A stretch of 45,333 bases of DNA from Candidatus Heimdallarchaeota archaeon (GTDB taxonomy: Archaea > Asgardarchaeota > Heimdallarchaeia > Heimdallarchaeales > Heimdallarchaeaceae): the NCBI GenBank assembly GCA_018238545.1, contig JABCTC010000028.1, positions 1 through 45,333 of the forward strand, written 5' to 3'. How positions within the stretch are numbered: the stretch's first letter is position 1; each line of letters opens with the position of its first letter. The notes beneath the pieces were generated by a model. That model searched no databases. It was not told the origin of the DNA and saw only the letters and a program-made list of their open reading frames with translations. The translations under genes and the position numbers were made by a program. Of the stretch, positions 34,121 through 42,185 are shown one piece after another.

Positions 34121-35938
34121 ATGGTTAAAGAAATTACTTTAGAAAAACTAGCTTCCATCCCTAGTTTTTCGTTTATATCTGCTAATAATAAAAGAGATAA
34201 AATAAGTTTTTACTGGAATAAAACAAAAAGACAGGAGTTTTATATTTTAGATCCAGCAACTTTAGAATATAGTCAAATTACTGATGGAGAGCTTCCAAAA
34301 GCTATTCGAGCGGGTTATATTTGGTTAAAAGATGATGTTCACATAACCTATACTCGTGATGTAGATGGGGATGAACAACACAACATCTATCTTTTCAACA
34401 CTGAAACCAAAGAAAGTATTCAACTCACTGATACACCTAATGCTCAAGAATATCCTCTAGATGTGAGTCCTGATGGAAAGAAACTTCTTATCTCCTCCAA
34501 CAGGCATGATCAAATGAACCTTTTTACCTTAGATCTCGAATCTAAAGAAGTACTTCAATTGACTGCTTTTGATAAACCTGTTTGGGGTCTTGCTGAATGG
34601 GCAAAAAATGGTTGGATCTATTTCAATTATAACGATACTTACAACGTGAAAAATACTGATGTTTGGGCAATCAAAGAGGATGGTAGTGGGATTAAAAAAT
34701 TAGTTAATATCTCTGACGATTCTAATGATTCCTTCAGTCATGTGAGTAAAAATGGGAAGTATCTAGCAATATCAAGTGATCAAACTGGAATAGTAACTAC
34801 TGGTCTTTATAATCTTGAGACTAACCAAATCAAGTGGTTAGGAGATGGGAAATATGAAGAAAATCCCATCTTATTCTCTGATGACAGTGAAAAGTTAGTA
34901 GTCTTAAAAAATCATGAAGCAGAGTTAATACCAAGCATATATGATATTGAATCTGGAGATGTACAAGAACTAGGATTCAAAGGGCTAACATACGGTGCTC
35001 GTTGGTGTCTGAATGATAACTATCTTGTTTACATGAGAATGGATTCTGAAACACCTGTGATTTTAGCAAGGTTTGATATAGAAAATGGTGAAGAAAAAAT
35101 CTTGATTCCCCCTCAAACTGATTTAGAAGCAGATGATTTCTATAAACAACAATACATCAAATACCCCTCTTTTGATGGTAGAGAAATTGCTGCAACACTC
35201 TATACACCTAAACTTGAACCAGGTAAAAAATATCCAGCGTTAGTTAATGTTCATGGGGGCCCAACCGGTCAATATTTCCAAATGTTCGATATGTTTTCTC
35301 AGGTTTTCGCTCATGAAGGGTTTGTCATTCTTAATCCTAATATTAGAGGTAGTACTGGTTATGGAAAAGAATTCATGGAACTCAACCTTAAAGATTGGGG
35401 CGGAGGAGACGGAAAAGACGTTGTTTGGGCTAAAAAGTATCTAGAGAAATTAGACTATGTTGACCCTGATAGAATTGGTGTTTTTGGTGGATCATATGGA
35501 GGGTTTATGACATTCATCCAATTAACAAAATTTGCAGGTGAAGGTTGGAAAACTGGATCTGCATGGATAGGTATTTCTGATCTAAAAACAATGTATGACA
35601 AATCTAAACCTCATTTCCAATACTTTCTAATTCAACATCTAGGATCTTACGAAGAAAACAAAGAAGTTTGGAAAAATGGTTCGGCCATAAATTTTATCGA
35701 AAATATTAAAGTACCAATTCAGATGATCCATGGTGTAAATGATCCTCGATGTCCTGTAGAAGAGAGTAGACAATTCAGAGACAAACTCCTAGAAATGGGC
35801 TGGAAGGAAGGAACTGAAGGAGAAAAGACATTTGAATATGTCGAATTTGCGGATGAAGGTCATGGTGCTTTTTCTGATATTGGAATGAGAATCCGAACCT
35901 TCAATCATTTCGTCGATTTCTTTAAAAGAAGGTTGTAA
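34121..35938 (+). CDS. S9 family prolyl oligopeptidase
   Basis: Second serine oligopeptidase of the window, 605 residues from the ATG at 34121 (an in-frame TTG at 34112 is the alternative). The N-terminal propeller has repeats with WD40-like/TolB-like strands such as VSPDGKKLLISSNRHDQMNLFTLDL. The C-terminal hydrolase domain has Ser458 in GGSYGGFM, Asp541 in GVNDPRCP and His581 in DEGHGAFSD. No signal peptide. It is shorter than the copy at the left edge and lacks its Glu/Lys insert, so the two are distant paralogues. It ends the long plus-strand block and would degrade imported peptides in the cytoplasm. A 69-bp gap separates it from the kinase gene. Confidence 0.92.
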   Translation: MVKEITLEKLASIPSFSFISANNKRDKISFYWNKTKRQEFYILDPATLEYSQITDGELPKAIRAGYIWLKDDVHITYTRDVDGDEQHNIYLFNTETKESIQLTDTPNAQEYPLDVSPDGKKLLISSNRHDQMNLFTLDLESKEVLQLTAFDKPVWGLAEWAKNGWIYFNYNDTYNVKNTDVWAIKEDGSGIKKLVNISDDSNDSFSHVSKNGKYLAISSDQTGIVTTGLYNLETNQIKWLGDGKYEENPILFSDDSEKLVVLKNHEAELIPSIYDIESGDVQELGFKGLTYGARWCLNDNYLVYMRMDSETPVILARFDIENGEEKILIPPQTDLEADDFYKQQYIKYPSFDGREIAATLYTPKLEPGKKYPALVNVHGGPTGQYFQMFDMFSQVFAHEGFVILNPNIRGSTGYGKEFMELNLKDWGGGDGKDVVWAKKYLEKLDYVDPDRIGVFGGSYGGFMTFIQLTKFAGEGWKTGSAWIGISDLKTMYDKSKPHFQYFLIQHLGSYEENKEVWKNGSAINFIENIKVPIQMIHGVNDPRCPVEESRQFRDKLLEMGWKEGTEGEKTFEYVEFADEGHGAFSDIGMRIRTFNHFVDFFKRRL

Positions 35939-35939
35939 A

Positions 35940-35966
35940 ACACCCTCCTTTTATTCTTCTTTTATT
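35940..35966 (+). terminator. T-rich terminator after the S9 peptidase
   Basis: The 29 bp between the convergent S9 peptidase and P1 peptidase stops are T-rich on the plus strand (TCCTTTTATTCTTCTTTTATT) without a hairpin, as expected of archaeal terminators. Confidence 0.45.
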
Positions 35967-35967
35967 A

Positions 35968-37077
35968 CTAAGCATTATTCAAACGATTATATTTTTTCAT
36001 AACTTCTTTTAGCATGTCATGAGGAAGAGAGTAAACAATATTACCATTAATCCCCTTCATAGTTTCAGCATTTATCAAAGCATTAATTATCGCTTCTTCT
36101 GTCGCTTCAGCAACAGCTTTGAATAAGGAAGAAATGTGCTTATTATCAAGAGCAGTAACAGTTCTTATTTTTTCTTCTTTATTTGCTCCATCTTCAAATA
36201 TGTTAGCAGTGGAGAAGGCAAGGAAAATATCTCCTGAATAATTCCCTCCATAACCACCAACTCTTGCTAAACCTGCTGGCACTCTTTTTGCTAATCTCTT
36301 TAATTGAATAGGTAAGAGAGGTGCGTTAGTAGCAATAATCGCTATTATAGAACCATTTTCTTGATTCGGCTTAATTTCAAATTTAAATTTAGGTTTGCAA
36401 TCATTTTTCATTTCCATCCCTACGGGTACACCTGCAATTGTAAGATGTTCTCGAAGTCCATAATTTGCTTGAACTAATACACCTACCGAATAACCGCCAT
36501 GTTTCTCATCAATTACTCTAGAACTTGTACCGATCCCTCCTTTGAACTGATGACATATCATACCTGTTCCTCCACCCACGTTTCCCTCAGTAACAAAACC
36601 ACTTTTCGCAGAATCTAAAGATTCAAATGCATGCTTTTTTGTGACATGAAAGCCATTAATATCATTTAATAAACCATCATAAGTCTCAGCAACAATAGAG
36701 AGAGACCAAAAAATTCTTTGTTTAGCTAAACCTTCCTTAAAAATCCATTCAATGACAGCATCTCTAACTACTCCAACACTATGGGTGTTAGTAATACAAA
36801 TAGGGCCTTTTAATTGACCTGATTCTTCTATCCAAGCCGAACCGGTCATTTCACCATTACCATTATAAGCGAAATATCCAGCAAAAACCTCATTCAGATT
36901 TTTACCACATGGTAAGATAGCTGTCACACCTGTTCGAATTGGACCTTTACCAACAATAAGATCTCCTTCTCCTTCTACAATAGTTGAATGACCAACTAGA
37001 ACGCCATCCACATCCGTGATTGAATTGTTCTTACCGGTTGCACCTTCAAATGGTATACCCAAGTCTCGTGCTTTCAT
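35968..37077 (-). CDS. P1 family aminopeptidase (DmpA/BapA type)
   Basis: N-terminal-nucleophile peptidase of the P1 (DmpA/BapA) family, 369 residues, matching the usual 360-375. Members self-cleave into two chains and release N-terminal D-Ala, L-amino acids or beta-amino acids. The self-cleavage site fits Gly242-Ser243 in ENGSIIAIIATNAPLLP, as Gly249-Ser250 does in DmpA. Other family marks are NSITDVDGVLVGHSTI at 18-33, TGVTAILPCG at 49-58, VGGGTGMICHQFKGGIGTSSR near 167-187 and RVPAGLARVGGYGGNYSGDIFLAF near 265-288. The start is an ATG. It converges on the S9 peptidase. Release of beta-amino acids would link it with the aminotransferase and mmsA, but D-aminopeptidase activity is equally possible. 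Confidence 0.9.
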   Translation of the reverse strand: MKARDLGIPFEGATGKNNSITDVDGVLVGHSTIVEGEGDLIVGKGPIRTGVTAILPCGKNLNEVFAGYFAYNGNGEMTGSAWIEESGQLKGPICITNTHSVGVVRDAVIEWIFKEGLAKQRIFWSLSIVAETYDGLLNDINGFHVTKKHAFESLDSAKSGFVTEGNVGGGTGMICHQFKGGIGTSSRVIDEKHGGYSVGVLVQANYGLREHLTIAGVPVGMEMKNDCKPKFKFEIKPNQENGSIIAIIATNAPLLPIQLKRLAKRVPAGLARVGGYGGNYSGDIFLAFSTANIFEDGANKEEKIRTVTALDNKHISSLFKAVAEATEEAIINALINAETMKGINGNIVYSLPHDMLKEVMKKYNRLNNA

Positions 37078-37094
37078 GATATATGGAAAAGCTA

Positions 37095-37136
37095 CCTAAT
37101 ATTAAAAATTTGGTTAAAAAAAGTTAAGAAAAAACC
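37095..37136 (-). terminator. T-rich terminator after the first subtilisin
   Basis: On the minus strand the 61 bp after the subtilisin stop hold three T runs (T6, T7, T5) and no strong hairpin, a typical archaeal transcript end just ahead of the P1 peptidase gene. Confidence 0.4.
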
Positions 37137-37138
37137 TC

Positions 37139-38284
37139 TCAGGATTTTCTCTTCTTAATTACGATAATTGCAATGACAGCTAACACTGGTAGCATGGCAA
37201 TTAATTGATAAGTACTATCATCTGGCGGAAGTAGAATTGTAGGATCTACAACCGCTCTAACAGCCTTTGAAACATTTAATAATCCATATCCAGTTAGAAG
37301 ATCGAATCCTTCATCACCAATATCAGTAGCAGATTTGCGCAATATATCACGAATCTCAGAAACCGAAAGAGAATCATTGAGAGTTTTCATTAAAGCGATA
37401 GTAGCTGCTACTTGAGGTGCGGCAAAAGAAGTTCCCCAACCAGTCCAATATTGATCTGGAGGAGCAGTGCTTCTGATATTTACTGCATCAGCATCACCAA
37501 CTGGTGCAACGATTTCTGTTTCCTCACCATAATTACTATAATCTGCTTTTTCGTTATATTGATTGGATGCACCAACAGCTATAACTATATCACTTTTAGC
37601 TGGGTGAGCTACAACTGGGAGATAACTGTTTCCAGTAACCGCAACTACAGGTATATTCAAGTTATACGCGTAGAGCAAATCGTCAAAGAATAATGAAGAA
37701 TTATCATAAGCATAAAGACTCAAATTTATTATATCAGCACCATTTTCGGCAGCGTATCTAATTGCATCACCAAGAGCTTCATAGCTGTAGAAGGAATTTC
37801 CTGAATCTAGAATGCGAACATTCATTATAGTAACATTGGGCGCCACACCAACAACACCTAAATCATCTATAGGAGCAGCTATAATTCCTGCAATAAAGGT
37901 TGCATGCCAATGAACAGGATCACCAGAAACAGGTCCAGGTGTATTATCATCAGAGTTGAAATCCCAACCATAGACATCATCAACATATCCATTTCCATCG
38001 TCGTCAATTGAATTATTTGCAATTTCTCCAGTGTTTATCCACTCAATATTATCATCAAGGTCTGGATGAGAAAAGTCTACTCCTGAATCTACTATTGCTA
38101 CAACTATATCCTTACTACCTTGAGTAATTTCCCAAGCCTCTTTAGTATGAATTAGGTTGTGAGTCCATGTATTTTCATAATTTGCAGCTAAAGAAGGTTG
38201 AACTACTCTATCGGAAGAATTCAGAGAAAGTAGAATCAATGATGTAAGAATAAGAACTGAAAAAATATTCTTCTTGATATTCAT
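37139..38284 (-). CDS. secreted subtilisin-like S8 peptidase (copy A)
   Basis: Subtilase of 381 residues from the ATG at 38284. A TTG at 38329 would add 15 residues, but alignment with the neighbouring copy places every catalytic residue at the same number when the ATG is used. A signal peptide (1-25) is followed after about 35 residues by the catalytic domain: Asp66 in AIVDSGVDFSHPDL, His127 in HWHATFIAGI, Asn219 (oxyanion) in VAVTGNS and Ser286 in WGTSFAAPQVAATIALM. A calcium-type loop DDDGNGYVDDVYGWDF lies at 94-109. The chain ends with a membrane helix and KKRKS, so the enzyme is probably anchored outside the cell. The usual I9 propeptide is missing. It follows copy B after 128 bp. Confidence 0.93.
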   Translation of the reverse strand: MNIKKNIFSVLILTSLILLSLNSSDRVVQPSLAANYENTWTHNLIHTKEAWEITQGSKDIVVAIVDSGVDFSHPDLDDNIEWINTGEIANNSIDDDGNGYVDDVYGWDFNSDDNTPGPVSGDPVHWHATFIAGIIAAPIDDLGVVGVAPNVTIMNVRILDSGNSFYSYEALGDAIRYAAENGADIINLSLYAYDNSSLFFDDLLYAYNLNIPVVAVTGNSYLPVVAHPAKSDIVIAVGASNQYNEKADYSNYGEETEIVAPVGDADAVNIRSTAPPDQYWTGWGTSFAAPQVAATIALMKTLNDSLSVSEIRDILRKSATDIGDEGFDLLTGYGLLNVSKAVRAVVDPTILLPPDDSTYQLIAMLPVLAVIAIIVIKKRKS

Positions 38285-38412
38285 ATTTGAAAGAGCTAAT
38301 TCATTATGATAAATGTTACTGAAAAACAAGTTTTCAATGAGTTTGAAGATGTTTAGAAGTAATTGTGCTAAAGGGGAAAAGAGCAGCTAAGAAAATGATG
38401 AAGAAGTTTTCT

Positions 38413-39561
38413 TCATAATTTTCTTCTTCTTCTTTTAATTACTATTGTGATGATAGCTAAGATTGGAAGAATCGTTAAAAACTGGTAACTACTATTAAAA
38501 GGATGAAGAAGTATAGATGGGTCTAATACTGCTTGAACTGCTCTGAAAACATTCAACAAACCATACCCAGTTTGAACATCATGCCCTGGATCACCTAAAT
38601 CTTTAGCTGATCTATGTAAAATATCACGAATCTCAGCAATTGATAATGAATCATTCAGAGATTTCATCAAAGCTATAGTTGCAGCTACCTGAGGTGCGGC
38701 AAATGAGGTTCCCCATCCAAGCCCATATCCATCAGGAGGGACAGTACTTATGATATTAGTTTCATCTGAATCTCCAACAGGAGCAACAAGTTCAATTTCT
38801 TCTCCTGAGTTACTATAATCTGCTTTTTCATTATGCCGATTTGAAGCACCTACTGCAATTACTATGTCACTTCTAGCAGGATAAGCTACTGAAGAAAAAT
38901 CATTGTTTCCAGTAACAGCTACGACTGGAATATTCAAGCTATTTGCATACGCTATTTCATCCATATATAATGACGAATTCGTTGAAGCAACTATACTCAA
39001 ATTGATAACATCTGCACCGTTTTCAGCTGCATATCTAATAGCAATACCAAATGTTTCAAAACTATATAGAAGGTTAGATATATCTAGAACACGGACATTC
39101 ATTATTGTAACATTAGGGGCAATGCCTACTACACCAAAATCATCTTTAGGTGCAGCAATAATTCCTGCAATAAAAGATGCATGCCAATTTACAGGATCTC
39201 CAGAGGTTGGTCCAGGAGTACTGTCATTTGAAACAAAATCCCAACCATAGACATCATCCACGTAACCATTTCCGTCATCATCTATTGAATTACCAGCTAT
39301 TTCTCCCGTGTTAATCCATTCAATATTATCATCAAGATCTGGATGAGAAAAGTCAACACCAGAATCAATTATAGCAACAACAATTTCCTTTCTTCCTTGA
39401 GTTATCTCCCAAGCATCCTCACTGTAAATTAAAGGATGATGCCAAGCATCTTCATTATCAGCGGCGTTAGAAAGACTAACAATACTCTCTTTTGAACTAA
39501 TACTCAATAACATCATTGAGGTAATAATAGCAATCGTAAGTGCAGTTTTATTGAGCTTCAT
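38413..39561 (-). CDS. secreted subtilisin-like S8 peptidase (copy B)
   Basis: Tandem paralogue of copy A, 382 residues with the same plan: signal peptide (1-25), short linker, catalytic Asp66 (AIIDSGVDFSHPDL), His127 (NWHASFIAGI), Asn219 (VAVTGNN) and Ser286 (WGTSFAAPQVAATIALM), the same DDDGNGYVDDVYGWDF loop, and a C-terminal helix ending in KRRRRKL. Long stretches are identical to copy A in the core, while signal peptide, linker (DNEDAWHHPLIYSEDAW) and the strand before Ser differ, so the copies have diverged since duplication. There is no I9 propeptide. Both copies are likely co-transcribed and would act as cell-surface proteases feeding the peptide importer. Confidence 0.93.
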   Translation of the reverse strand: MKLNKTALTIAIITSMMLLSISSKESIVSLSNAADNEDAWHHPLIYSEDAWEITQGRKEIVVAIIDSGVDFSHPDLDDNIEWINTGEIAGNSIDDDGNGYVDDVYGWDFVSNDSTPGPTSGDPVNWHASFIAGIIAAPKDDFGVVGIAPNVTIMNVRVLDISNLLYSFETFGIAIRYAAENGADVINLSIVASTNSSLYMDEIAYANSLNIPVVAVTGNNDFSSVAYPARSDIVIAVGASNRHNEKADYSNSGEEIELVAPVGDSDETNIISTVPPDGYGLGWGTSFAAPQVAATIALMKSLNDSLSIAEIRDILHRSAKDLGDPGHDVQTGYGLLNVFRAVQAVLDPSILLHPFNSSYQFLTILPILAIITIVIKRRRRKL

Positions 39562-39680
39562 AAGAAAACTATTTGACTAAATATCATAAGTGTTACTGAA
39601 AACAAACTAGATAAAAAAGCAATAATTGGAAAAAATTGAAAGAGAAATGATCAAATAATCATCCTACAATGTGTTGAAAC

Positions 39681-40430
39681 TCAATAGTAGAAATCGTCTT
39701 CATCACGTTCTATTATGTCCCCTTCTTTTAGTACTGGTTCTACTTGATAAACGATTTTTCCTTTCCAATAATATTCTCCTGTTCGATAAATGGGATTCTT
39801 CCTCAAATAAGCTAAAGTACTTCTTGGTATTTCGAATTTATTACTTATTTTTGACATTGTTTCATTGTCTTCAAACATTTGGAATATTTGGATTAACTTG
39901 GGTCGCATTTCTTCATCAATTTCGAGTTTTCCATCATTAATGGTGTATCCCAAAGGTGGTCTAGACATTATCTTATTTTCTTGGATTCTTCTTTTGATTC
40001 CATACATTCTTTTCAGTTTGTATTTCTTGAGTTCTTCTTCACCAAGCATGTCATATATCCTAGTGACTAGCATTTCATCTGATTCTTCAGTAGCTCTGAT
40101 TTCAACACCATTTGCTCTTAAAACAACTGAAGCGTAACCAAGCATATCTACATCTCTTGATATACGATCTCTTGTCTGAACCCATATTTCTTTTACAGTG
40201 TTTCCAGGATTACTCTTGTTAAACTCTTTAACGTAACTTAGAAGATTCTTAAAACCTGGTCTTTCTTCTATATGACTATCACCAGAAACATCTTCATCGA
40301 TGAAGGTTTCTAAAATGTGTCTATAACCCAATGATTGGATTTTCTTTTCTATTACATCAATCTGCGTATCTCTACCTGATGTTTGATCCGCAGTACTGAC
40401 TCTCACATAACAAACAACATTAACATGCAT
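39681..40430 (-). CDS. small serine recombinase (resolvase family)
   Basis: Site-specific recombinase of the serine family, 249 residues from the ATG at 40430. The N-terminal resolvase domain (1-130) has the catalytic serine in CYVRVSTADQ near residue 9 and the arginine-rich motif TRDRISRD near residue 85. A Recombinase domain follows (about 150-240): RPPLGYTI, a short helical segment with EIPRSTLAYLRKNPIYRTGEYYWKGK. The long zinc-ribbon and coiled-coil tail of large serine integrases is absent. A TTATAAAA box lies 25 bp before the ATG, which supports this start over an upstream TTG at 40478. No inverted-repeat ends or partner transposase gene was found next to it, so whether it is an integrase remnant, an invertase or an IS607-type relative is open. 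Confidence 0.86.
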   Translation of the reverse strand: MHVNVVCYVRVSTADQTSGRDTQIDVIEKKIQSLGYRHILETFIDEDVSGDSHIEERPGFKNLLSYVKEFNKSNPGNTVKEIWVQTRDRISRDVDMLGYASVVLRANGVEIRATEESDEMLVTRIYDMLGEEELKKYKLKRMYGIKRRIQENKIMSRPPLGYTINDGKLEIDEEMRPKLIQIFQMFEDNETMSKISNKFEIPRSTLAYLRKNPIYRTGEYYWKGKIVYQVEPVLKEGDIIERDEDDFYY

Positions 40431-40451
40431 AGTTACCAGAAGGTCCCTCCT

Positions 40452-40459
40452 TTTTATAA
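40452..40459 (-). promoter_or_regulatory. TATA-like box of the recombinase gene
   Basis: TTATAAAA on the minus strand, centred 25 bp before the ATG at 40430, so a leaderless message is likely. AGGAGG just downstream is too far from the ATG (15 nt) to act as its ribosome site. Confidence 0.45.
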
Positions 40460-40516
40460 CATAGTGTAATATGTGCAAAATACAGAGGGTTTAGCGACGT
40501 TTGAAGCATAACTCTA

Positions 40517-40942
40517 TTACTTGATATTTGTTGATTTTTCTGTTGCTTCCTTTGGATTTTCTTTCATTTTACTTTTAGTTAATTTTGATATTTGTACACC
40601 TAGATCAATAATTGCAAAAGGTGTATATAGCATTGCTAATATAATCATAAATATATTATCTGTGAATCCAAATCCTGCCAACGATCTACTATAAGCTGTA
40701 CTTGAACTTACAGGATCTAGTTTATCTGTAGTATACTTTGGAGGTTCTACTGATTTAATCCTAGAATAATTTAACCTTTTTATCGAGAAACCGAGCATTG
40801 GAATAAAAGAGAGACCGGCCCACCAATAATAATTTTTATTGTGAAAGTGTGAAGCAAGAATAATCATAAGAGTGAAAATCAATGTAAAAAAGAGGATGAT
40901 AGTATCAGCGCTTATTTTCTTCTGGATATTACTGTCATACAT
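40517..40942 (-). CDS. small membrane protein (141 aa)
   Basis: I do not recognise this protein. It is 141 residues with about three hydrophobic helices: ADTIILFFTLIFTLMIILASHF (12-33), YYWWAGLSFIPMLGFSI (38-54) and IFMIILAMLYTPFAIIDLGV (97-116). A polar loop of about 40 residues lies between the second and third, and the C-terminal 25 residues are Lys-rich (SKLTKSKMKENPKEATEKSTN). The start is an ATG, with TATATAAT about 33 bp upstream on the minus strand, divergent from the small membrane gene at 41035. It lies 86 bp upstream of the recombinase on the same strand. The function is unknown. Confidence 0.72.
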   Translation of the reverse strand: MYDSNIQKKISADTIILFFTLIFTLMIILASHFHNKNYYWWAGLSFIPMLGFSIKRLNYSRIKSVEPPKYTTDKLDPVSSSTAYSRSLAGFGFTDNIFMIILAMLYTPFAIIDLGVQISKLTKSKMKENPKEATEKSTNIK

Positions 40943-40970
40943 CTCTATCTAATAGTAGAAGGTTCTGTAA

Positions 40971-40978
40971 TATATAAT
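40971..40978 (-). promoter_or_regulatory. TATA-like box of the 141-aa membrane protein gene
   Basis: ATTATATA on the minus strand about 33 bp before the ATG at 40942, in the divergent gap 40943-41034. Motif only. Confidence 0.35.
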
Positions 40979-41000
40979 TATACCGTTTTCAGAAAAACTT

Positions 41001-41009
41001 CATATATTC
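41001..41009 (+). promoter_or_regulatory. TATA-like box of the 96-aa membrane protein gene
   Basis: CATATATTC about 30 bp before the ATG at 41035; a second candidate, TTATACTAAT, lies at 41010-41019. No ribosome site precedes the ATG. Confidence 0.35.
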
Positions 41010-41034
41010 TTATACTAATTTGAACTAGAACAAA

Positions 41035-41325
41035 ATGAAAAGTAAAACCCCTCTCTCAAATAAGAGAAAAACAACAAGATGGGTATTAGTAGCTTTTATG
41101 GGAATAATAACGATTCTTGAAACAATGCTTGCGATAATTCTTACATCTGCAGAAGGATTTGGTGCTATAGGTGCGGGCATATTACTGCTTTTTTCAATTC
41201 CAATCACTGCAATTCTTCTCATTATACTTCTCATTATTTGGCTCCTGTTAGGGAGAATAAGAGTGAAAGATAAACAAATAATCGATGAACAAGTAACTGA
41301 TGTAAAAAAACTTGATACAACATAG
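41035..41325 (+). CDS. small membrane protein (96 aa)
   Basis: I do not recognise this protein. It is 96 residues: a basic N-terminus (MKSKTPLSNKRKTTR), two adjacent membrane helices (about 16-43 with VLVAFMGIITILETMLAIIL, and about 45-75 with GIGAGILLLFSIPITAILLIILLIIWLLL, Gly-rich at its start) and a charged C-terminal tail of about 20 residues. The start is an ATG without a ribosome site. It precedes larE by 38 bp on the same strand, so it may be co-transcribed with the lar genes, although larE function does not need it. Confidence 0.65.
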   Translation: MKSKTPLSNKRKTTRWVLVAFMGIITILETMLAIILTSAEGFGAIGAGILLLFSIPITAILLIILLIIWLLLGRIRVKDKQIIDEQVTDVKKLDTT

Positions 41326-41363
41326 AAGATAAAAATACATCAGAGTTAGATTATCTGAAAAAC

Positions 41364-42185
41364 ATGGTTAATGAGATTATTACTAAACTTCAAGAGTATT
41401 TTCAAGATAAGAAAATTGTTGTAGCATTTTCAGGTGGATTAGATAGTACAGTTTTATTAGAAGTGGCTAGGAAGGTTTCTCAAAGCGTTTTGCCAGTTAT
41501 TGTTAAATCATCTTTAGTTCCTGCAAAGGATATCAAATATGCTGTTGATTATCTTACTAGCAAAAAAATAAAGTATAAAATAGTCAGTGTAAATCCATTA
41601 GATCATCCAGAAGTTGCTGAAAATAATCCGAGAAGATGTTATTATTGTAAAACACTTATTTTTCAATCTATACTAAAAGAAATCAAGAAACTAGATTATG
41701 ATTTTATTGTAGAAGGATCAAACATTACAGATTTAACTGATTACCGTCCTGGCTTGAAAGCTGTCAGCGAGTTAGGAATAAAAAGCCCATATTTAGATAT
41801 GGGAATCACAAAGGAGTTAATTAAACAGATAGCATCAAAGATGAAACTTGAAGTTGTTAAAAAACCTGCAACCACTTGTTTAGCAACAAGAATACCTTAT
41901 GGTCAACAAATCACAAAAACAAAATTAGATGCTGTAGAAAAAGCTGAAAATATCATCCAATCCATTTTTGGTGTTTCAACATTAAGATTAAGAGCTCATG
42001 ATGATATAGCAAGAATAGAAGTCCCTGTTTCAATAATGAATAAGTTCCTAGATAATGAAAAAAGAGAGAGATTGGTAAAGGAACTTAAAGAAATAGGTTT
42101 TCATTATATTACTATAGACCTAGAAGGTTACAGACACGGGTCCATGAACATCCCCTTACCTAAAGAAGTGATAGAATATGAGTAA
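41364..42185 (+). CDS. larE: nickel-pincer cofactor sulfurtransferase LarE
   Basis: ATP-dependent sulfur insertase that adds sulfur to the adenylated dicarboxylated pyridinium mononucleotide in synthesis of the nickel-pincer nucleotide cofactor. The PP-loop motif SGGLDS at 23-28 binds ATP. EGSNITDLTDYRPGLKAVSELG near 117-137 and PYLDMGITK are typical of LarE. Three cysteines stand out: Cys92 and Cys95 in RRCYYCK and Cys172 in PATTCLATRIPYG. Lactobacillus LarE has only the equivalent of Cys172 and sacrifices it; forms with all three, such as Thermotoga LarE, carry a [4Fe-4S] cluster and turn over catalytically. So this protein is probably the cluster type. It has 273 residues, the usual length, and overlaps larC by 8 bp, indicating coupled translation. 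Confidence 0.93.
   Translation: MVNEIITKLQEYFQDKKIVVAFSGGLDSTVLLEVARKVSQSVLPVIVKSSLVPAKDIKYAVDYLTSKKIKYKIVSVNPLDHPEVAENNPRRCYYCKTLIFQSILKEIKKLDYDFIVEGSNITDLTDYRPGLKAVSELGIKSPYLDMGITKELIKQIASKMKLEVVKKPATTCLATRIPYGQQITKTKLDAVEKAENIIQSIFGVSTLRLRAHDDIARIEVPVSIMNKFLDNEKRERLVKELKEIGFHYITIDLEGYRHGSMNIPLPKEVIEYE

Noticed and set aside
38398..38416. ATGAAGAA/TTCTTCAT hairpin at the end of subtilisin copy B
   Set aside because: It includes the stop codon and Lys/Arg-rich coding end, has a short loop and no T-run; probably codon bias.
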